Positions 49,025 to 59,524 of a DNA stretch of 64,000 nt are shown here, piece by piece. Source of the stretch: Symsagittifera roscoffensis (lineage: Eukaryota; Xenacoelomorpha; Acoela; Convolutidae); assembly GCF_963678635.1 (NCBI RefSeq), contig NC_087065.1, positions 39,433,430 through 39,497,429 on the forward strand. The letters run 5' to 3'. The notes under the pieces are model-generated. The model ran no database searches and was not told the origin of the DNA. It was given only the letters and a program-made list of their open reading frames with translations. Positions within the stretch are counted from its first letter, which is position 1, and every line of letters begins with the position of its first letter. Made by a program: the position numbers and the translations under genes.

Positions 49025-49622
49025 TTAAGAAATGATCTCTTGGTCGAATATTTTTTGCTGTTCGAGGCGATTTTCTAGTGTGGTCGGATTATTTATTAGT
49101 TTTTTGACAAGTGGGTTGAGTTTTGGAAAAAATTGTTGGGGGCAATTTTCATGGTGATTGGGAGGTCGTCTTTTTCTTTATTTTTGTTTGTCAAATGATC
49201 CGGGGTATGGTGAGATTTTTATACTTTAGGCTAATTAAAATGTTCATTTTGTTACTTTAGGCTAAGTTAACAAATTTGTTTTGGGGGTATTCGTGGTCTG
49301 AGTTGGGGAAATATTGTTGATCTTTGGGTTATTAGATAAGGGAGGGGTACGGTATTATGGTGATATTTATTTTAGTTGTCAAGTTGGAGTGGTTTGCTTA
49401 TTTTTGACCTGGAGGTCGTAAAGTTATAGTTATAGATGTGCCTGGAGTTCTATATGATTCGTCTAATTGGTCTTAGTTTGAGTTAGAGAAAGTGACGGAT
49501 TGGATGAATCCTATTGGTCTATTTTGAACTAGAATTATTGCGTACTTGTCAGCATGTTATTTTGAAAAATGTAAATGGAAAATGTTTCGGAGGTTTCAAG
49601 ATTGTGAAGTATAATATTAAAA
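49025..49622 (-). other. Non-coding gap between gag-pol and the 3' gene block
   Basis: About 600 bases without a credible ORF on the element's coding strand. It contains the minus-strand 12-mer CTAAAGTAACAA (49249-49260), found again at 48601-48612 just before the AUG-less ORF, and a second TTAGCCTAAAGTA copy nearby (49221-49233). This could hold splice signals for the 3' gene block. Confidence 0.55.
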
Positions 49623-52600
49623 TTACTTTTGAAATTCCACTTTCTTTAAAATTTTAGATTGGGGGATGAATATTTTATAGTTTTTACGTGGTTGATTTCG
49701 GAGTCTTGTTGTTTTTCTATTTTCTGATTTGTCGATTTGTTCTTGGGGTATTATTTGTTCGGTCATTTTTTTATTTTTTCTTTGTTTTGGGGATTCTTTA
49801 TGGTTTTGTGTATTGTTTTTGGTGGCGATTGGTTTTGTGTTTTGATTTTCGGTGGGTTTATCAATTTGTTCTGTGTTTTTCAGATGTGGTTCATTTTGAA
49901 TGATTTTTAATCCTGTGAAAGAATATAATTGAGTTAATTCGCGGAGTGCGTATTCTTTTGGGTAATAAGGTAATAGGTTGTTTCGATGTTGAACGATTTC
50001 TTTTTTGTTTGAGTCGGTAATTTTATATGTGACATCAGTGGGTTTTGCAATTATTTGGTATGGTCCTTTTCGAAGGGGTTGTAATTTTTTAGAAATTCCT
50101 TTTTGAGTATTAAAATTAGGTATTAAAACAAATGTTCCAATTTTTAATTCGGAGGCTGGTGTAAAACGTGAATTGATTTGTTCATTAATGTTTTGTCTTT
50201 GTAATAACTTTTTCGTTATTTTTTGATAAATTTCATTGTGTTTTTTATCTCTATTTAGAATCCATTCGGTGTGTGTACCGGAGGCTAGTTTAAGAATTTG
50301 TGGGTGATGAAAATGATCTTCATCGTGTGTATGTAAAGGTAGGTTATAACAAATTGAGTCTTTATTTGGTTGACAATAACCTTGTGCGTTTTTATGAGAA
50401 TTTGCTGTAAACATTATTGGTTTGCGTGGCTTTTGGTTAAAAACCATTTCGTATGGTGACATTCCTAAAGTTGTCGTAATTTGTGAATTATATGCTAAGG
50501 GAAATAATTTTACATCTGCTGACCATTCGGTATATTTTGTATCATTTCCGTTGATGATACATCTAAGATATTCTTGTAATGAACGGTTCATACCTTCGAC
50601 TAAGCCGTTTGTCCAAGGTGCATGAGATGTACGTGGTTTGTGTTTAATGTTATATAAATGACATAGTGTGATAATTTCATTATTTATGAATTCTGTACCG
50701 TTGTCTGTAACTAAAATTTCTGGTAGTCCAAATTTTGCTATCCAGTGTTCATAGAGTGTTGTGTAAGCGTAATAAGCGTTACAATGTGGTACTGGGTTAA
50801 GTGCTACATAATGTGTAAATGCGTCAACAATTACCATAATGTAGGAGTTTCCTTCTGATGAGGGTGAAATTGGTCCTTTAGTATCAAATGAGATACGATG
50901 ATTAAAGTACAAACTTTGTCCTTTAAAATCTTGTTTTTGTGCTATTTGTTTTTGATTTGGGTAAGGTTTATTTAGTTGACATACTATACAATCATTGCAT
51001 AGTACTTTTATCCAAATTGGTGCATTTGGGAAGTAAAAATTTTGTATAAAATTTGAATATGTTTTTTCTGATCCAGAGTGTCCTTTAATATTTTGTGTAT
51101 GTGAAATATTAAAAGCTATAAGAATCATACTTAAAGGGAGACATGGAACTGTAGATTCATTCAGGTTATACTCTAAAAGGTCTGTATTTTCGTTAATTGT
51201 TGTGTTGTTAAATTTGCGAAAGTATCGGAGGAGTGTTTTGTTTCCTAGAATGGTTGAATCTGCCTTGACAGGTTTAGTTTTATATTTGTGCCATGATTTT
51301 AGTTGTCTAATTATCGGGTCAAGATTTTGATATTGTTTCAGTGTTGAAATTGTAATCGTTTCTGTTGGAGGGAGAAAAATGTTCTCAATTTCTAATTTAG
51401 ATAAAGGTATTGTATCAAGTGGGTCGTGAAGGTCAAAAACTTGATTTATTGTGTATTTTGAATCATTTGTTTGTGGTCCTGATAAATTTATTTTATCAGT
51501 TAAATCTTCTTTTTCAATTAGTGGAAAATGGTCTTTTTTAGGCGGGTGTTGTTTTGTTCGTTTTTGTTGGGTGTTATTTTTTATCCATTGAGAATATGGG
51601 ATTGGTTTGAAAGTTGATGTTCCAAGTAAATCAACTTCATAATGATTATTTTGACAATCTAAATAAAGTGGGAAATGTTGTAAACTATTTATTTGTGATT
51701 GTTCAATATCAGTTTTTACTGCATATTTGCATTCCAATCGGGGTGTTGTTTCGTTTTCTGCAAGGTAGAATTTTATGTTTTTGGGTATTTCAACTGTTGT
51801 TTTTCGTGTAAGTAATTCAGGTGGTGTATTTCGACTTAAGGTGTCTGGTAATGCAAGATTTTTTCCTGCAGTCCAAACTATATGTAAGTTTGGAAATTTC
51901 ATTAGAATTAGTTGAAATCTGTAAACTCGGTGGTTTGGGTTAGATTTTTGTGTAAAGAGAAAGATGATTGGTTTATGGTCTGTGAATAGAACTGTTGGAT
52001 GTTTTGATCCAAGTATCAGAAATTCATATTCTGTCAGTGTATATATTATGGCTGTACATTCTCTCATTAGAGTTGAGAGTCGTAGCTCTGCTTGAGTGAA
52101 TAATCGAGAATTTGCTGATATGAGGTTCATTTTATTTGTACCATTATGTGATTGTAATAGTGCTGCACCGATGCCAAAGTTCGAAGCATCGCACATTGCA
52201 TAAAATGGTTGATTTGAATCTGGAATTGTGTTTGAAATTTGTTCAGTTAAAAGTTTCTTTATTTCTTCAAATCGTGTTTGATGTTCTGTGTTCCATTCAA
52301 AATTATTTTGTTGTCTAAGGATGTTATAAAATGGTCGTAGATATATTTGCATTTTATAAACATATTTACTTAAAAAGTTTAACATTCCAAGAAATTCTTG
52401 GATTTTCTTTTTATTTGTTGGTGGTTGAAGTTTTTGAATAGCGTCAATGCGTGATTTCAATGGAGTGATTGTTTTTCTTTCTATATTATGTCCTAAGAAT
52501 TTAACTCTTGTCAAAAAGAAGTGTGACTTATCGGGGGCGGCCTTCAGATTTTCGTTCTGAAGTATTTGGTGATATTTTTCTAAAACATTGAACATCTCGT

Positions 52601-55600
52601 CTTTTGTTTGTGATTGCATAAAAACATCGTCTAAATAGGTGATTGCGTTTTTCTTGAGTATTAGTGGTCTAAAAATTTTGCTCATAAAAGCTGAAAATGC
52701 TGCTGGTCCTATGGATATTCCATAGAATAAGCGGTTGAATTCATATTGTTGGTTTCCGATAACAAATTGTGTTAAACGTCGTGATTGTTCATCTAGTGGC
52801 ATTTGATTGTATGCACTATTCATATCGGCGGTTGTAAAGTATTTGCCGTTTATTTTTGTTAAAATAACTTGTATTGGTTCAATGGGCCAATTACATTTTG
52901 ATTCATCTATAAGTGAATTGAGGTATCTAGCATCGAGAACGATTTTTAATGATTCTCCTTTAGCTAGAATGATAACAGGGTTGATAAATGTGTTGCCTTT
53001 TGGTTGTTCTTCTTTGTTTACTGGTGATATAATGTTGTATTGTTCTAGAATATCGAGTAATCTGTTCACTTTATCATGTAAGTGAATTGGTACTTTACTT
53101 GCTCTCTGTTTTTTGAAAACTGCGTCTGGTTTTAACGGGAGATGTAGTGATGAACTGATTTTTCCAACATCGAATTTTGATGTTGCATAGACTGATGAAT
53201 ATTCAATTAGCTGTTTGGCTAATTTTTCGAATTCGTCTTGTGTTATTTGTGAATGTTGGAAATTAAACATTGTTAAAAATTTTTGTTGGTCCTTTGTGTA
53301 GTTACTTATGTTGAATGTAGGTTTGAAATATGGAGTTTTTGTGAAATAATCCGTATTTCTGTTTTCGTTACTTATTATATTATTTATAGATAATTCTTCA
53401 TTAAGAATTGTAGATTGGCAAATATCTAGTAATTGGAGTATATTATTTACGCGATAGGCTTTTTCGTGTATTGGTGATATTGTAGCGTTGGTTTCACAAT
53501 ATCCTAAAAGTCCTAAAGGTAATGTTACTTGGTAAGGTGTGTTGTTATAGACATGTAAGGAAATGATATCGGAATTCGAATTTTTCAAATATTTTATGGA
53601 TGAGATTGAGATTTTGAAAAATTTGTGAATAGGTTTGAATTCAAATTCTGACATATAAAATTTTTGTTTGTTTTGTTCTTTATCATATTGGTGAACTTGT
53701 TTGATTGAAAAATTATAGATATTTCCTGATAGTGGTTTTAGGTGTTTTCTTTGTTGGTTAAATATCGGGTAGAATTTTGAAAAGAATGGTGGTTGTTTAT
53801 TTAATCTTTGAAAAAATGTTAAGGATGTTTCTTTTGTTTTTGTATATTTATCTTTGATTAATATTTTACCATTTAGTATGTTAATTGTTGGTATATACTT
53901 CGAAATAAATGGTATTCCAATGATATTATATTTAATGTCAGTGATATGGAATATTTGTTTAAATGGCTTATTTAAAATTTTGCTTTGCTCCATTGTTCTG
54001 GTGGGGAGGAGAAATAATTGGATTTTTCCGTAGTTTATCAATGTTGATCCTTGTGCTGTTGCTAACTTACTGGAGGTTTCAAGAGGTGTTAGCTTTGGGT
54101 GTAAAGTTTTTATTTCATTCCATGTGGGGATGTTTATTATGTTTGATTCTGCTCCTGAATCAATTAAAAAATCTATTTCAAGGTCTGGTGGTTGAAATTC
54201 TTTATTTCTTGGGCTTTCTAAGAGAAATGGTATTGTCCAAATTTTTTCTTTGGGTTGTTCTTTTTGTACATTTTGATAAATGTGGTTTGTATTCAAGCAT
54301 TTTGTTTTGGTATTTTTATTGGTTTGATTTGTAGTGCTAATCTCATTTGTTTCTTGCGTCGTTGGTGTGGAATTTATGGGTGTAGTGTAATAATTTTGAA
54401 GAAATTCTGATTGATTTTCATATATGTGTGATGAAAAGGGTTGTTCATATATGACAGATTCATAGTCATTTTCGACTTTTATCATATTGATAGAAAGAGT
54501 GTTTTCAGTATCACTTTCTGAATCTGATGATGTACAGTTTATTTGATTGAGTTGTAACGTATCAGTTACTGTGTCATCAATACCTGGAGGGTCTGATGTT
54601 GTTTCTGGATTAGATTGTACTTGATTGATTTGTTTTTGATGTTTAGGTGTACTACTTCTGTGGCGATTATTAGAATTATTATAGTTATTATTATTCCAGT
54701 GTGGTGATTGGGAATAATTTCTATAACGATTATTATAACTTGAGTGTCGATTTTGTGAATTATTTCGCGATCTGTTTTGGTAATTATTTTTTTGTCTGTT
54801 ATAGTTCGATCTATTATATGAGTTATTCCTTGATTGATTGTTCGGGTAATTCTGGTTTCGGTTGTTTGAATAACTTCTATTTCGATTATAGGAGTAGTTT
54901 CTATTCCTATTGTATGATGAATTTCGTGATTGGTTGTTTGGATAGTAGTTATTTCTTGATTGGGAATTAGATCTAGAAACAAATCGTTGTGTATTTGAAT
55001 TTGATCTGGAGTAGTTATTTCGACTATTTTGTCTATTGTAGTGATTTTGTGATGAATTATGCGTGTTTCTTCGTTCTGGTGATCTTCCTCTATAACTTGA
55101 GTTATATGGTGATTGATTTCTTGTATAATTTGTATTGTTCGGGAGTGGTTTTCCTGAACTGTTGTTGCTGTAGACTGTTTTGTTCGGTAGATTTTGATCT
55201 TTTTTCATGTATTGATAGAATGATTTATTTGGTTCTTTATATTTTTGAGGTTTATTTTGATTGTCTTGCTGTTTTTGTCTACATTCGGAAATACTATGTC
55301 CGTATCGTCGGCAATAATTACACCATTTTTTGAAAGATGGTTTGCCTTTAAAGTTTGGGTTCTTTTCGTAAATATTGAGTATTTCAGTGATTTTTTCAAC
55401 GAGGTCTGTCTCTGATTCCTGTATATTATTAATATTAGTGGGAGTCGTTTCAATTCTGTTAACGTATTGTAATTTCAGATTTTCCGTTTCTTCTAGTTTC
55501 ATCGTGATTTCTGCTTGTTCTAATTTGTCTACTAGTTTTCGAAAATCTAAATCGGGTTCTCGAATTGAAGAAGGATGGGATGCTCTCTTTTTTATTGCTA

Positions 55601-57845
55601 TTTTCCTTAATTGTGGTGTTAAGGTCATCATTAAGATTTCTGTCATCTTTGTGTTTTTATAGTCGTGTGTATTTAATGAATATGCTTTTCGAACTAGTGT
55701 TTCGATTCGTACTGCTATCTGCTTGATGGTTTCGTTTGGTAATCTGCGAATTTCATTACATAAAACTCTTTGTTGTTGTTTGTTTCTTTCGGAGTCAAAC
55801 ATTTTTGAAAATTCCTGTGTAAACCTTTTCCAGTTTGATTTTATTTCTAGAGGTAGTACTGAAAACCATTTTTGGGCTGCGCCATCTAAGGTTGTTTGTA
55901 TTAACGCTGTGCGTCGATGTATCCAATTTTGATGTAGTGGCGTATTAATTGGTTCAGGTCCAATATTTAAAATCAGGTTTGCTGTTACTGCATTTAAATA
56001 ATCTTCTACAGAGTATTCAGGGTCTGTTCCTGTGAAAACCATTAAAGGTTTGTTTGATGTTATTGATGATCCACCCATAAGGTATGGATTCATTGTCATT
56101 TGTAATGATTCTGCTGCATTTGGCATTTGAGAAAAGTTTGAAAGTTGGTTTCTTGTTATTTCATGTTGTTGGAGATAATATGGGAGTGGTATTTCATTTT
56201 GCATTTGTGATGCTTGATACGAGTGTGCAGTCATTGGATTTTGTTGTTGAATTGGTTGAAAAGATTGTGTATTAATTAGATTTTGTTGTTGAATTGGTTG
56301 TTGATGTTGTGCATCTATTGGTTGTGGAGAAAAATTTCTATGATTTGTACGTGTTCTCTGTATTCCTTGTCTACGATATTCTTGAGTATTTGGTGCAAAT
56401 ATATCTGGTTGTAAGAAATCATCATCTGAGGATAAATAATCCACTTGATAAGATGTCTGTTTTTTATTTTTATTTTGTTGAAAAAATGGGTAATTTTCAC
56501 TGTGATCCTGTGGAGGATTTGTTTGGAAATTTATTGAATTAGGTTGGGTCATTGGGTTATCCCAATTTCGAGATCTTGTATATTGGTTAAAATTTCTTTG
56601 TGGTTGGTTATATGTTTTTGATGGATGTGTATAATTATAATTATGGTCTGCAAAGTTGTTTCTAGTGAAAGTTTTGTGTGTTTTTGATGGTATTGTCATG
56701 GGTCTGTATGTTTGGTAATCCATTTGTGAATATTTAGGAGCAACCGAAGGTTTAACGGTTGATTGTAAGGTTACCTGTGTTTGTGAAGGATTTGTATTTT
56801 TTGGTGTTGTTAAATTTGGGCGTATTGGTGAAATACTTTGTTGTGTAGTTGTTGTGTGTACAATTTCTTCATTTATGAAGTGTGATGGTGTCTGGATATC
56901 TTGTTGAGTAAGATTCCTAGTTCCATTGAGGTTTTCATTGTGTATCACTGTAGAGTTTAAACTATTATTTTGTGTATCGGGCAAAAATGTATTATAGTTT
57001 AATGGTGTTGCATCAATGGTGAATGGTATTACTTTTACATAATCTCTTATGTAAGATATCGTACTTATTGCTTGACTTGAGATTGATTGTGGGAAGCTTA
57101 TAAATGCGGGATGAGACCATTCGGGGTCCCAAACATAATCTGATTGTTCTGTGATAGCGGTATCATCGTTCGAGTTTTGGGGTCTAAAATTTTTTCTTGC
57201 TTGTGCAATTAAATCAATATTGTGTGTGAAATAATCTATTATAAACCATGCAAAAATTTTTTGTAGATCGTGTTTTGTATGTTGTGAAACGTCGTCTTTC
57301 GTGAAATTTTCTTTAATGATGTTTAAATAACTAGAGAGTAGTGTGATTTCATGTCGTACTTTCAAATGTTTAGATGTTTCTGTCGGTGAGACATTTGTTA
57401 TTGGGATTTCGTTTTCTAATATCGAAATATAACTATATATTATTGCGAAAACTTCATTGGTGAATATGGAGTTTGCTCTTTGTGAGTTATGATATTGGAT
57501 GCTTTTTATATATTCTGAAAAAACTTTTGAAAATTCTAAATCAAGATCGTCTGTTTGGATTGTATATTTTCTATTATCATGGTTTGGTGAGGTGAATTCT
57601 ATGGAGTAGATTCCATACTGTTGTGTTATGTTGCATATATCTTTTAAGTAGTGGTCTATGATTTGTCTTTTGATTTTTACATCTGGGAACTCTGTTTTAC
57701 ATGGACTGATTCCGGGTTCAAATAAATTTAATAGTAAATTTTTGCAAAATATATGCTGTCCTCTATCAGTGGTTGCATCTACTATAAAAGGAAAGATTTC
57801 ATCATCATCTGGACTTTCTTCACCTGGGGTGTGCGTTGAGCTCAT
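49623..57845 (-). CDS. Gag-Pol polyprotein (2740 aa, single frame)
   Basis: One uninterrupted ORF for capsid and all replication enzymes. Residues 1 to about 590 are a Gln/Asn-rich extension. About 600-790 is the retrotransposon capsid domain. Residues 842-855 are a CCHC zinc knuckle (CNYC...H...C). About 870-1110 is an Arg/Asn/Ser/Tyr-rich basic repeat. The protease DSG aspartate is at 1229. The reverse transcriptase has YLDD at 1737-1740. RNase H has CDAS with Asp 1886. The integrase zinc finger has HX29CX2C spacing (about 2255-2290), the DD35E core is Asp 2321, Asp 2381 and Glu 2417 with exactly 35 residues between the last two, and a GPY module is at 2594. There is no frameshift between gag and pol, unlike many relatives. 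All catalytic residues seen are intact. The ATG overlaps the end of the 155-aa ORF. Confidence 0.95.
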   Translation of the reverse strand: MSSTHTPGEESPDDDEIFPFIVDATTDRGQHIFCKNLLLNLFEPGISPCKTEFPDVKIKRQIIDHYLKDICNITQQYGIYSIEFTSPNHDNRKYTIQTDDLDLEFSKVFSEYIKSIQYHNSQRANSIFTNEVFAIIYSYISILENEIPITNVSPTETSKHLKVRHEITLLSSYLNIIKENFTKDDVSQHTKHDLQKIFAWFIIDYFTHNIDLIAQARKNFRPQNSNDDTAITEQSDYVWDPEWSHPAFISFPQSISSQAISTISYIRDYVKVIPFTIDATPLNYNTFLPDTQNNSLNSTVIHNENLNGTRNLTQQDIQTPSHFINEEIVHTTTTQQSISPIRPNLTTPKNTNPSQTQVTLQSTVKPSVAPKYSQMDYQTYRPMTIPSKTHKTFTRNNFADHNYNYTHPSKTYNQPQRNFNQYTRSRNWDNPMTQPNSINFQTNPPQDHSENYPFFQQNKNKKQTSYQVDYLSSDDDFLQPDIFAPNTQEYRRQGIQRTRTNHRNFSPQPIDAQHQQPIQQQNLINTQSFQPIQQQNPMTAHSYQASQMQNEIPLPYYLQQHEITRNQLSNFSQMPNAAESLQMTMNPYLMGGSSITSNKPLMVFTGTDPEYSVEDYLNAVTANLILNIGPEPINTPLHQNWIHRRTALIQTTLDGAAQKWFSVLPLEIKSNWKRFTQEFSKMFDSERNKQQQRVLCNEIRRLPNETIKQIAVRIETLVRKAYSLNTHDYKNTKMTEILMMTLTPQLRKIAIKKRASHPSSIREPDLDFRKLVDKLEQAEITMKLEETENLKLQYVNRIETTPTNINNIQESETDLVEKITEILNIYEKNPNFKGKPSFKKWCNYCRRYGHSISECRQKQQDNQNKPQKYKEPNKSFYQYMKKDQNLPNKTVYSNNSSGKPLPNNTNYTRNQSPYNSSYRGRSPERRNTHNSSQNHYNRQNSRNNYSRSNSNTQRFVSRSNSQSRNNYYPNNQSRNSSYNRNRNYSYNRNRSYSNNRNQNYPNNQSRNNSYNRSNYNRQKNNYQNRSRNNSQNRHSSYNNRYRNYSQSPHWNNNNYNNSNNRHRSSTPKHQKQINQVQSNPETTSDPPGIDDTVTDTLQLNQINCTSSDSESDTENTLSINMIKVENDYESVIYEQPFSSHIYENQSEFLQNYYTTPINSTPTTQETNEISTTNQTNKNTKTKCLNTNHIYQNVQKEQPKEKIWTIPFLLESPRNKEFQPPDLEIDFLIDSGAESNIINIPTWNEIKTLHPKLTPLETSSKLATAQGSTLINYGKIQLFLLPTRTMEQSKILNKPFKQIFHITDIKYNIIGIPFISKYIPTINILNGKILIKDKYTKTKETSLTFFQRLNKQPPFFSKFYPIFNQQRKHLKPLSGNIYNFSIKQVHQYDKEQNKQKFYMSEFEFKPIHKFFKISISSIKYLKNSNSDIISLHVYNNTPYQVTLPLGLLGYCETNATISPIHEKAYRVNNILQLLDICQSTILNEELSINNIISNENRNTDYFTKTPYFKPTFNISNYTKDQQKFLTMFNFQHSQITQDEFEKLAKQLIEYSSVYATSKFDVGKISSSLHLPLKPDAVFKKQRASKVPIHLHDKVNRLLDILEQYNIISPVNKEEQPKGNTFINPVIILAKGESLKIVLDARYLNSLIDESKCNWPIEPIQVILTKINGKYFTTADMNSAYNQMPLDEQSRRLTQFVIGNQQYEFNRLFYGISIGPAAFSAFMSKIFRPLILKKNAITYLDDVFMQSQTKDEMFNVLEKYHQILQNENLKAAPDKSHFFLTRVKFLGHNIERKTITPLKSRIDAIQKLQPPTNKKKIQEFLGMLNFLSKYVYKMQIYLRPFYNILRQQNNFEWNTEHQTRFEEIKKLLTEQISNTIPDSNQPFYAMCDASNFGIGAALLQSHNGTNKMNLISANSRLFTQAELRLSTLMRECTAIIYTLTEYEFLILGSKHPTVLFTDHKPIIFLFTQKSNPNHRVYRFQLILMKFPNLHIVWTAGKNLALPDTLSRNTPPELLTRKTTVEIPKNIKFYLAENETTPRLECKYAVKTDIEQSQINSLQHFPLYLDCQNNHYEVDLLGTSTFKPIPYSQWIKNNTQQKRTKQHPPKKDHFPLIEKEDLTDKINLSGPQTNDSKYTINQVFDLHDPLDTIPLSKLEIENIFLPPTETITISTLKQYQNLDPIIRQLKSWHKYKTKPVKADSTILGNKTLLRYFRKFNNTTINENTDLLEYNLNESTVPCLPLSMILIAFNISHTQNIKGHSGSEKTYSNFIQNFYFPNAPIWIKVLCNDCIVCQLNKPYPNQKQIAQKQDFKGQSLYFNHRISFDTKGPISPSSEGNSYIMVIVDAFTHYVALNPVPHCNAYYAYTTLYEHWIAKFGLPEILVTDNGTEFINNEIITLCHLYNIKHKPRTSHAPWTNGLVEGMNRSLQEYLRCIINGNDTKYTEWSADVKLFPLAYNSQITTTLGMSPYEMVFNQKPRKPIMFTANSHKNAQGYCQPNKDSICYNLPLHTHDEDHFHHPQILKLASGTHTEWILNRDKKHNEIYQKITKKLLQRQNINEQINSRFTPASELKIGTFVLIPNFNTQKGISKKLQPLRKGPYQIIAKPTDVTYKITDSNKKEIVQHRNNLLPYYPKEYALRELTQLYSFTGLKIIQNEPHLKNTEQIDKPTENQNTKPIATKNNTQNHKESPKQRKNKKMTEQIIPQEQIDKSENRKTTRLRNQPRKNYKIFIPQSKILKKVEFQK

Positions 57846-58287
57846 TTTTTCGTTCGATGACTGTTAATATGTAATTATTAATGTGTCGAATTGGTTGATT
57901 CCAATTGTATAAATGTACTGGTTTGTGTTTATACTGCTTTTTTATTCTTCTTTTTCCTCTTTTTGATGAATTTGAAGTTGTTTCTGAGTCAGAAAAATAT
58001 AATTGATCGTGAAGTGGGCAATTTTTATCTATTGATTCTTTTAGTTTGTAAAGTTCGTCTAAACTGTTGGTTTCTGATTCTGAAAATGCGTTTCGATTTT
58101 TTGAAAATCTTTTTCGTGTTATTTGTCTTTGTTTCGTTATTATTTTTCTTTTTAGTGTTTGTCGTTTTGTTCGAATGTATCCAACTGTTTGTGTATGAGG
58201 TGTGATTACAAGGTCGTATTTTTTGTTATCTATTTCACAATTGTGTAAAACGATTGTTTGTTTATTTCCTAGGTTTTTAAATGACAT
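57820..58287 (-). CDS. Basic pre-gag protein (155 aa)
   Basis: The first sizeable ORF of the main gene block, ending 26 bases inside the gag-pol start. The middle is very basic (RTKRQTLKRKIITKQRQITR) and a second basic cluster (SSKRGKRRIKKQYKHK) follows an acidic/serine segment (SESETNSLDE...DSETTSNSS). This is the layout of a nuclear or nucleolar RNA-binding protein. No family was recognised. Position before gag is unusual for Metaviridae. A Rev-like or nucleic-acid-chaperone role is speculation. Confidence 0.68.
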   Translation of the reverse strand: MSFKNLGNKQTIVLHNCEIDNKKYDLVITPHTQTVGYIRTKRQTLKRKIITKQRQITRKRFSKNRNAFSESETNSLDELYKLKESIDKNCPLHDQLYFSDSETTSNSSKRGKRRIKKQYKHKPVHLYNWNQPIRHINNYILTVIERKNELNAHPR

Positions 58288-59524
58288 AAGGTTTAGGATG
58301 ACGGATGCAAAAGGTTGTTAAATGGTTTCTATTTTCTTAAACTGTTAGTTCTTACGATTTTTTTGGTTAGCCTAACCTGGGTCTATTTGTTCAGGGTTGG
58401 AGAGAAAAGTATATCGATTCCGAGGAATGATTTTTTACTTTCTCGTGGCTAGTATAAGTTAAGGTGTTAACTTACTTAATCTTACTTAGGGGTAGTGATT
58501 GTGTTCAAGGGTTGGAGAATAGTAAATCGATCCACAGGGTTCAGGTATAATTAGAACGCGAGTAGTTCGTTAGATACTATTTTAAACTTACTAAGTCTAA
58601 GATTTATCCTGGGTCTGGTAAGAGGAGGGTTCAAGTGAAGGATGAATAACCGAAGTTCTTCACTGTTTATCCTAATTTGAATGATTAGTTTTGTTCAAAA
58701 ATTTCTATTAGTCTTGGGTTTTTTGAAAGGGTTGGATAGTGAATCGACGTTTGAGGTCGTTAGACACTAATTAAGTGGGTGGGGGAGAACAAAGTTGTTC
58801 TGTTTGATCCAAGGATAAGCCTTGATGATCAAATTTGAAATTTAATTAAGTAGAAAATGATTTAAGATCCAAGGATAAGCCTTGATGATCTGGTTTTAAA
58901 ATTAAGTGAATTTAAGTTTTTATAAAATTTTAAATGTGTGTAAAGGAAAGATTTAGTGTTTTGATGATATTAGTGGGTTTATGATTGCTGTTATGTTTTA
59001 GATGATGGAGCTGGAACAACAGGATGATTTATGATTACTAACCATTTATTGTCATGCTACTAATTTTTATTTTTATTTTTCAATAAATATTTTTCAAACA
59101 TGTTTTGTATATTACTGCAGAGTTTTAGGAAAACGATCTTAGATCTTTTTATTAATCGTTATTGTATATTAATAATTTTGTTTAGCGCCTGAAATGATTT
59201 TGAAGATTAACTTCAAGGTTTTATGTTTGCAAATGAAAATCTAAATTCATTGCCAGTAGTATTCTAAATATAAAAGTTTGTTCTGGTTTTTGCCTAACTA
59301 TCATATAGCTATATGGCAAATTTCTACTTTGTCGTATGTCGTCTCTGGTTCGAGGTCTTCTTCCAATTCCGGGTAGTTCTGTTATGGTTCGGAATATTGG
59401 CTCTGATCTATTGAGTCGTAGAGACATTTCGATTAAATTATTGTCGTATAACATTTTTTAAATGTTTTTGTCTAATTTCTAATCTATTTTGGTTAATTCT
59501 AAGCTATTAAGGTCTTGTTCGAGA
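58288..59524 (-). promoter_or_regulatory. Long 5' leader with repeated motifs
   Basis: About 1.2 kb from PBS to the first main ORF. The block AGGGTTGGA...TCGA occurs three times (near 58393, 58507 and 58728). In the last two it is followed by GTTAGA(T/C)ACTA. A 25-base block with a CAAGGATAAGCCTTG hairpin occurs twice, exactly 60 bases apart (58806-58830 and 58866-58890). GGTTAGCCTAACC is palindromic near 58363. Tandem structured motifs here could be packaging signals or protein-binding sites, as in the gypsy leader insulator. Confidence 0.7.
59221..59454 (-). CDS. Small leader ORF (77 aa), doubtful
   Basis: It begins 71 bases after the PBS and is the first ORF of the genomic RNA. The middle is Arg-rich (GIGRRPRTRDDIRQSRN) and the start contains LRLNRSEPIFRTI. 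There is no family match. If real it might be an upstream ORF or the first exon of a spliced message for the 3' gene block, which needs an AUG donor. Chance occurrence is possible. Confidence 0.35.
   Translation of the reverse strand: MLYDNNLIEMSLRLNRSEPIFRTITELPGIGRRPRTRDDIRQSRNLPYSYMIVRQKPEQTFIFRILLAMNLDFHLQT

Noticed and set aside
54566-54982. 138-codon minus-strand frame rich in Ile and Thr within gag-pol
   Set aside because: It is an alternative frame of the repetitive Arg/Asn-rich segment, and the gag-pol frame there is continuous.
49688-58205. Many plus-strand open frames opposite gag-pol and the other element ORFs
   Set aside because: Antisense shadows of strongly biased AT-rich coding sequence. 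They are hydrophobic, Phe/Tyr-rich and without motifs.
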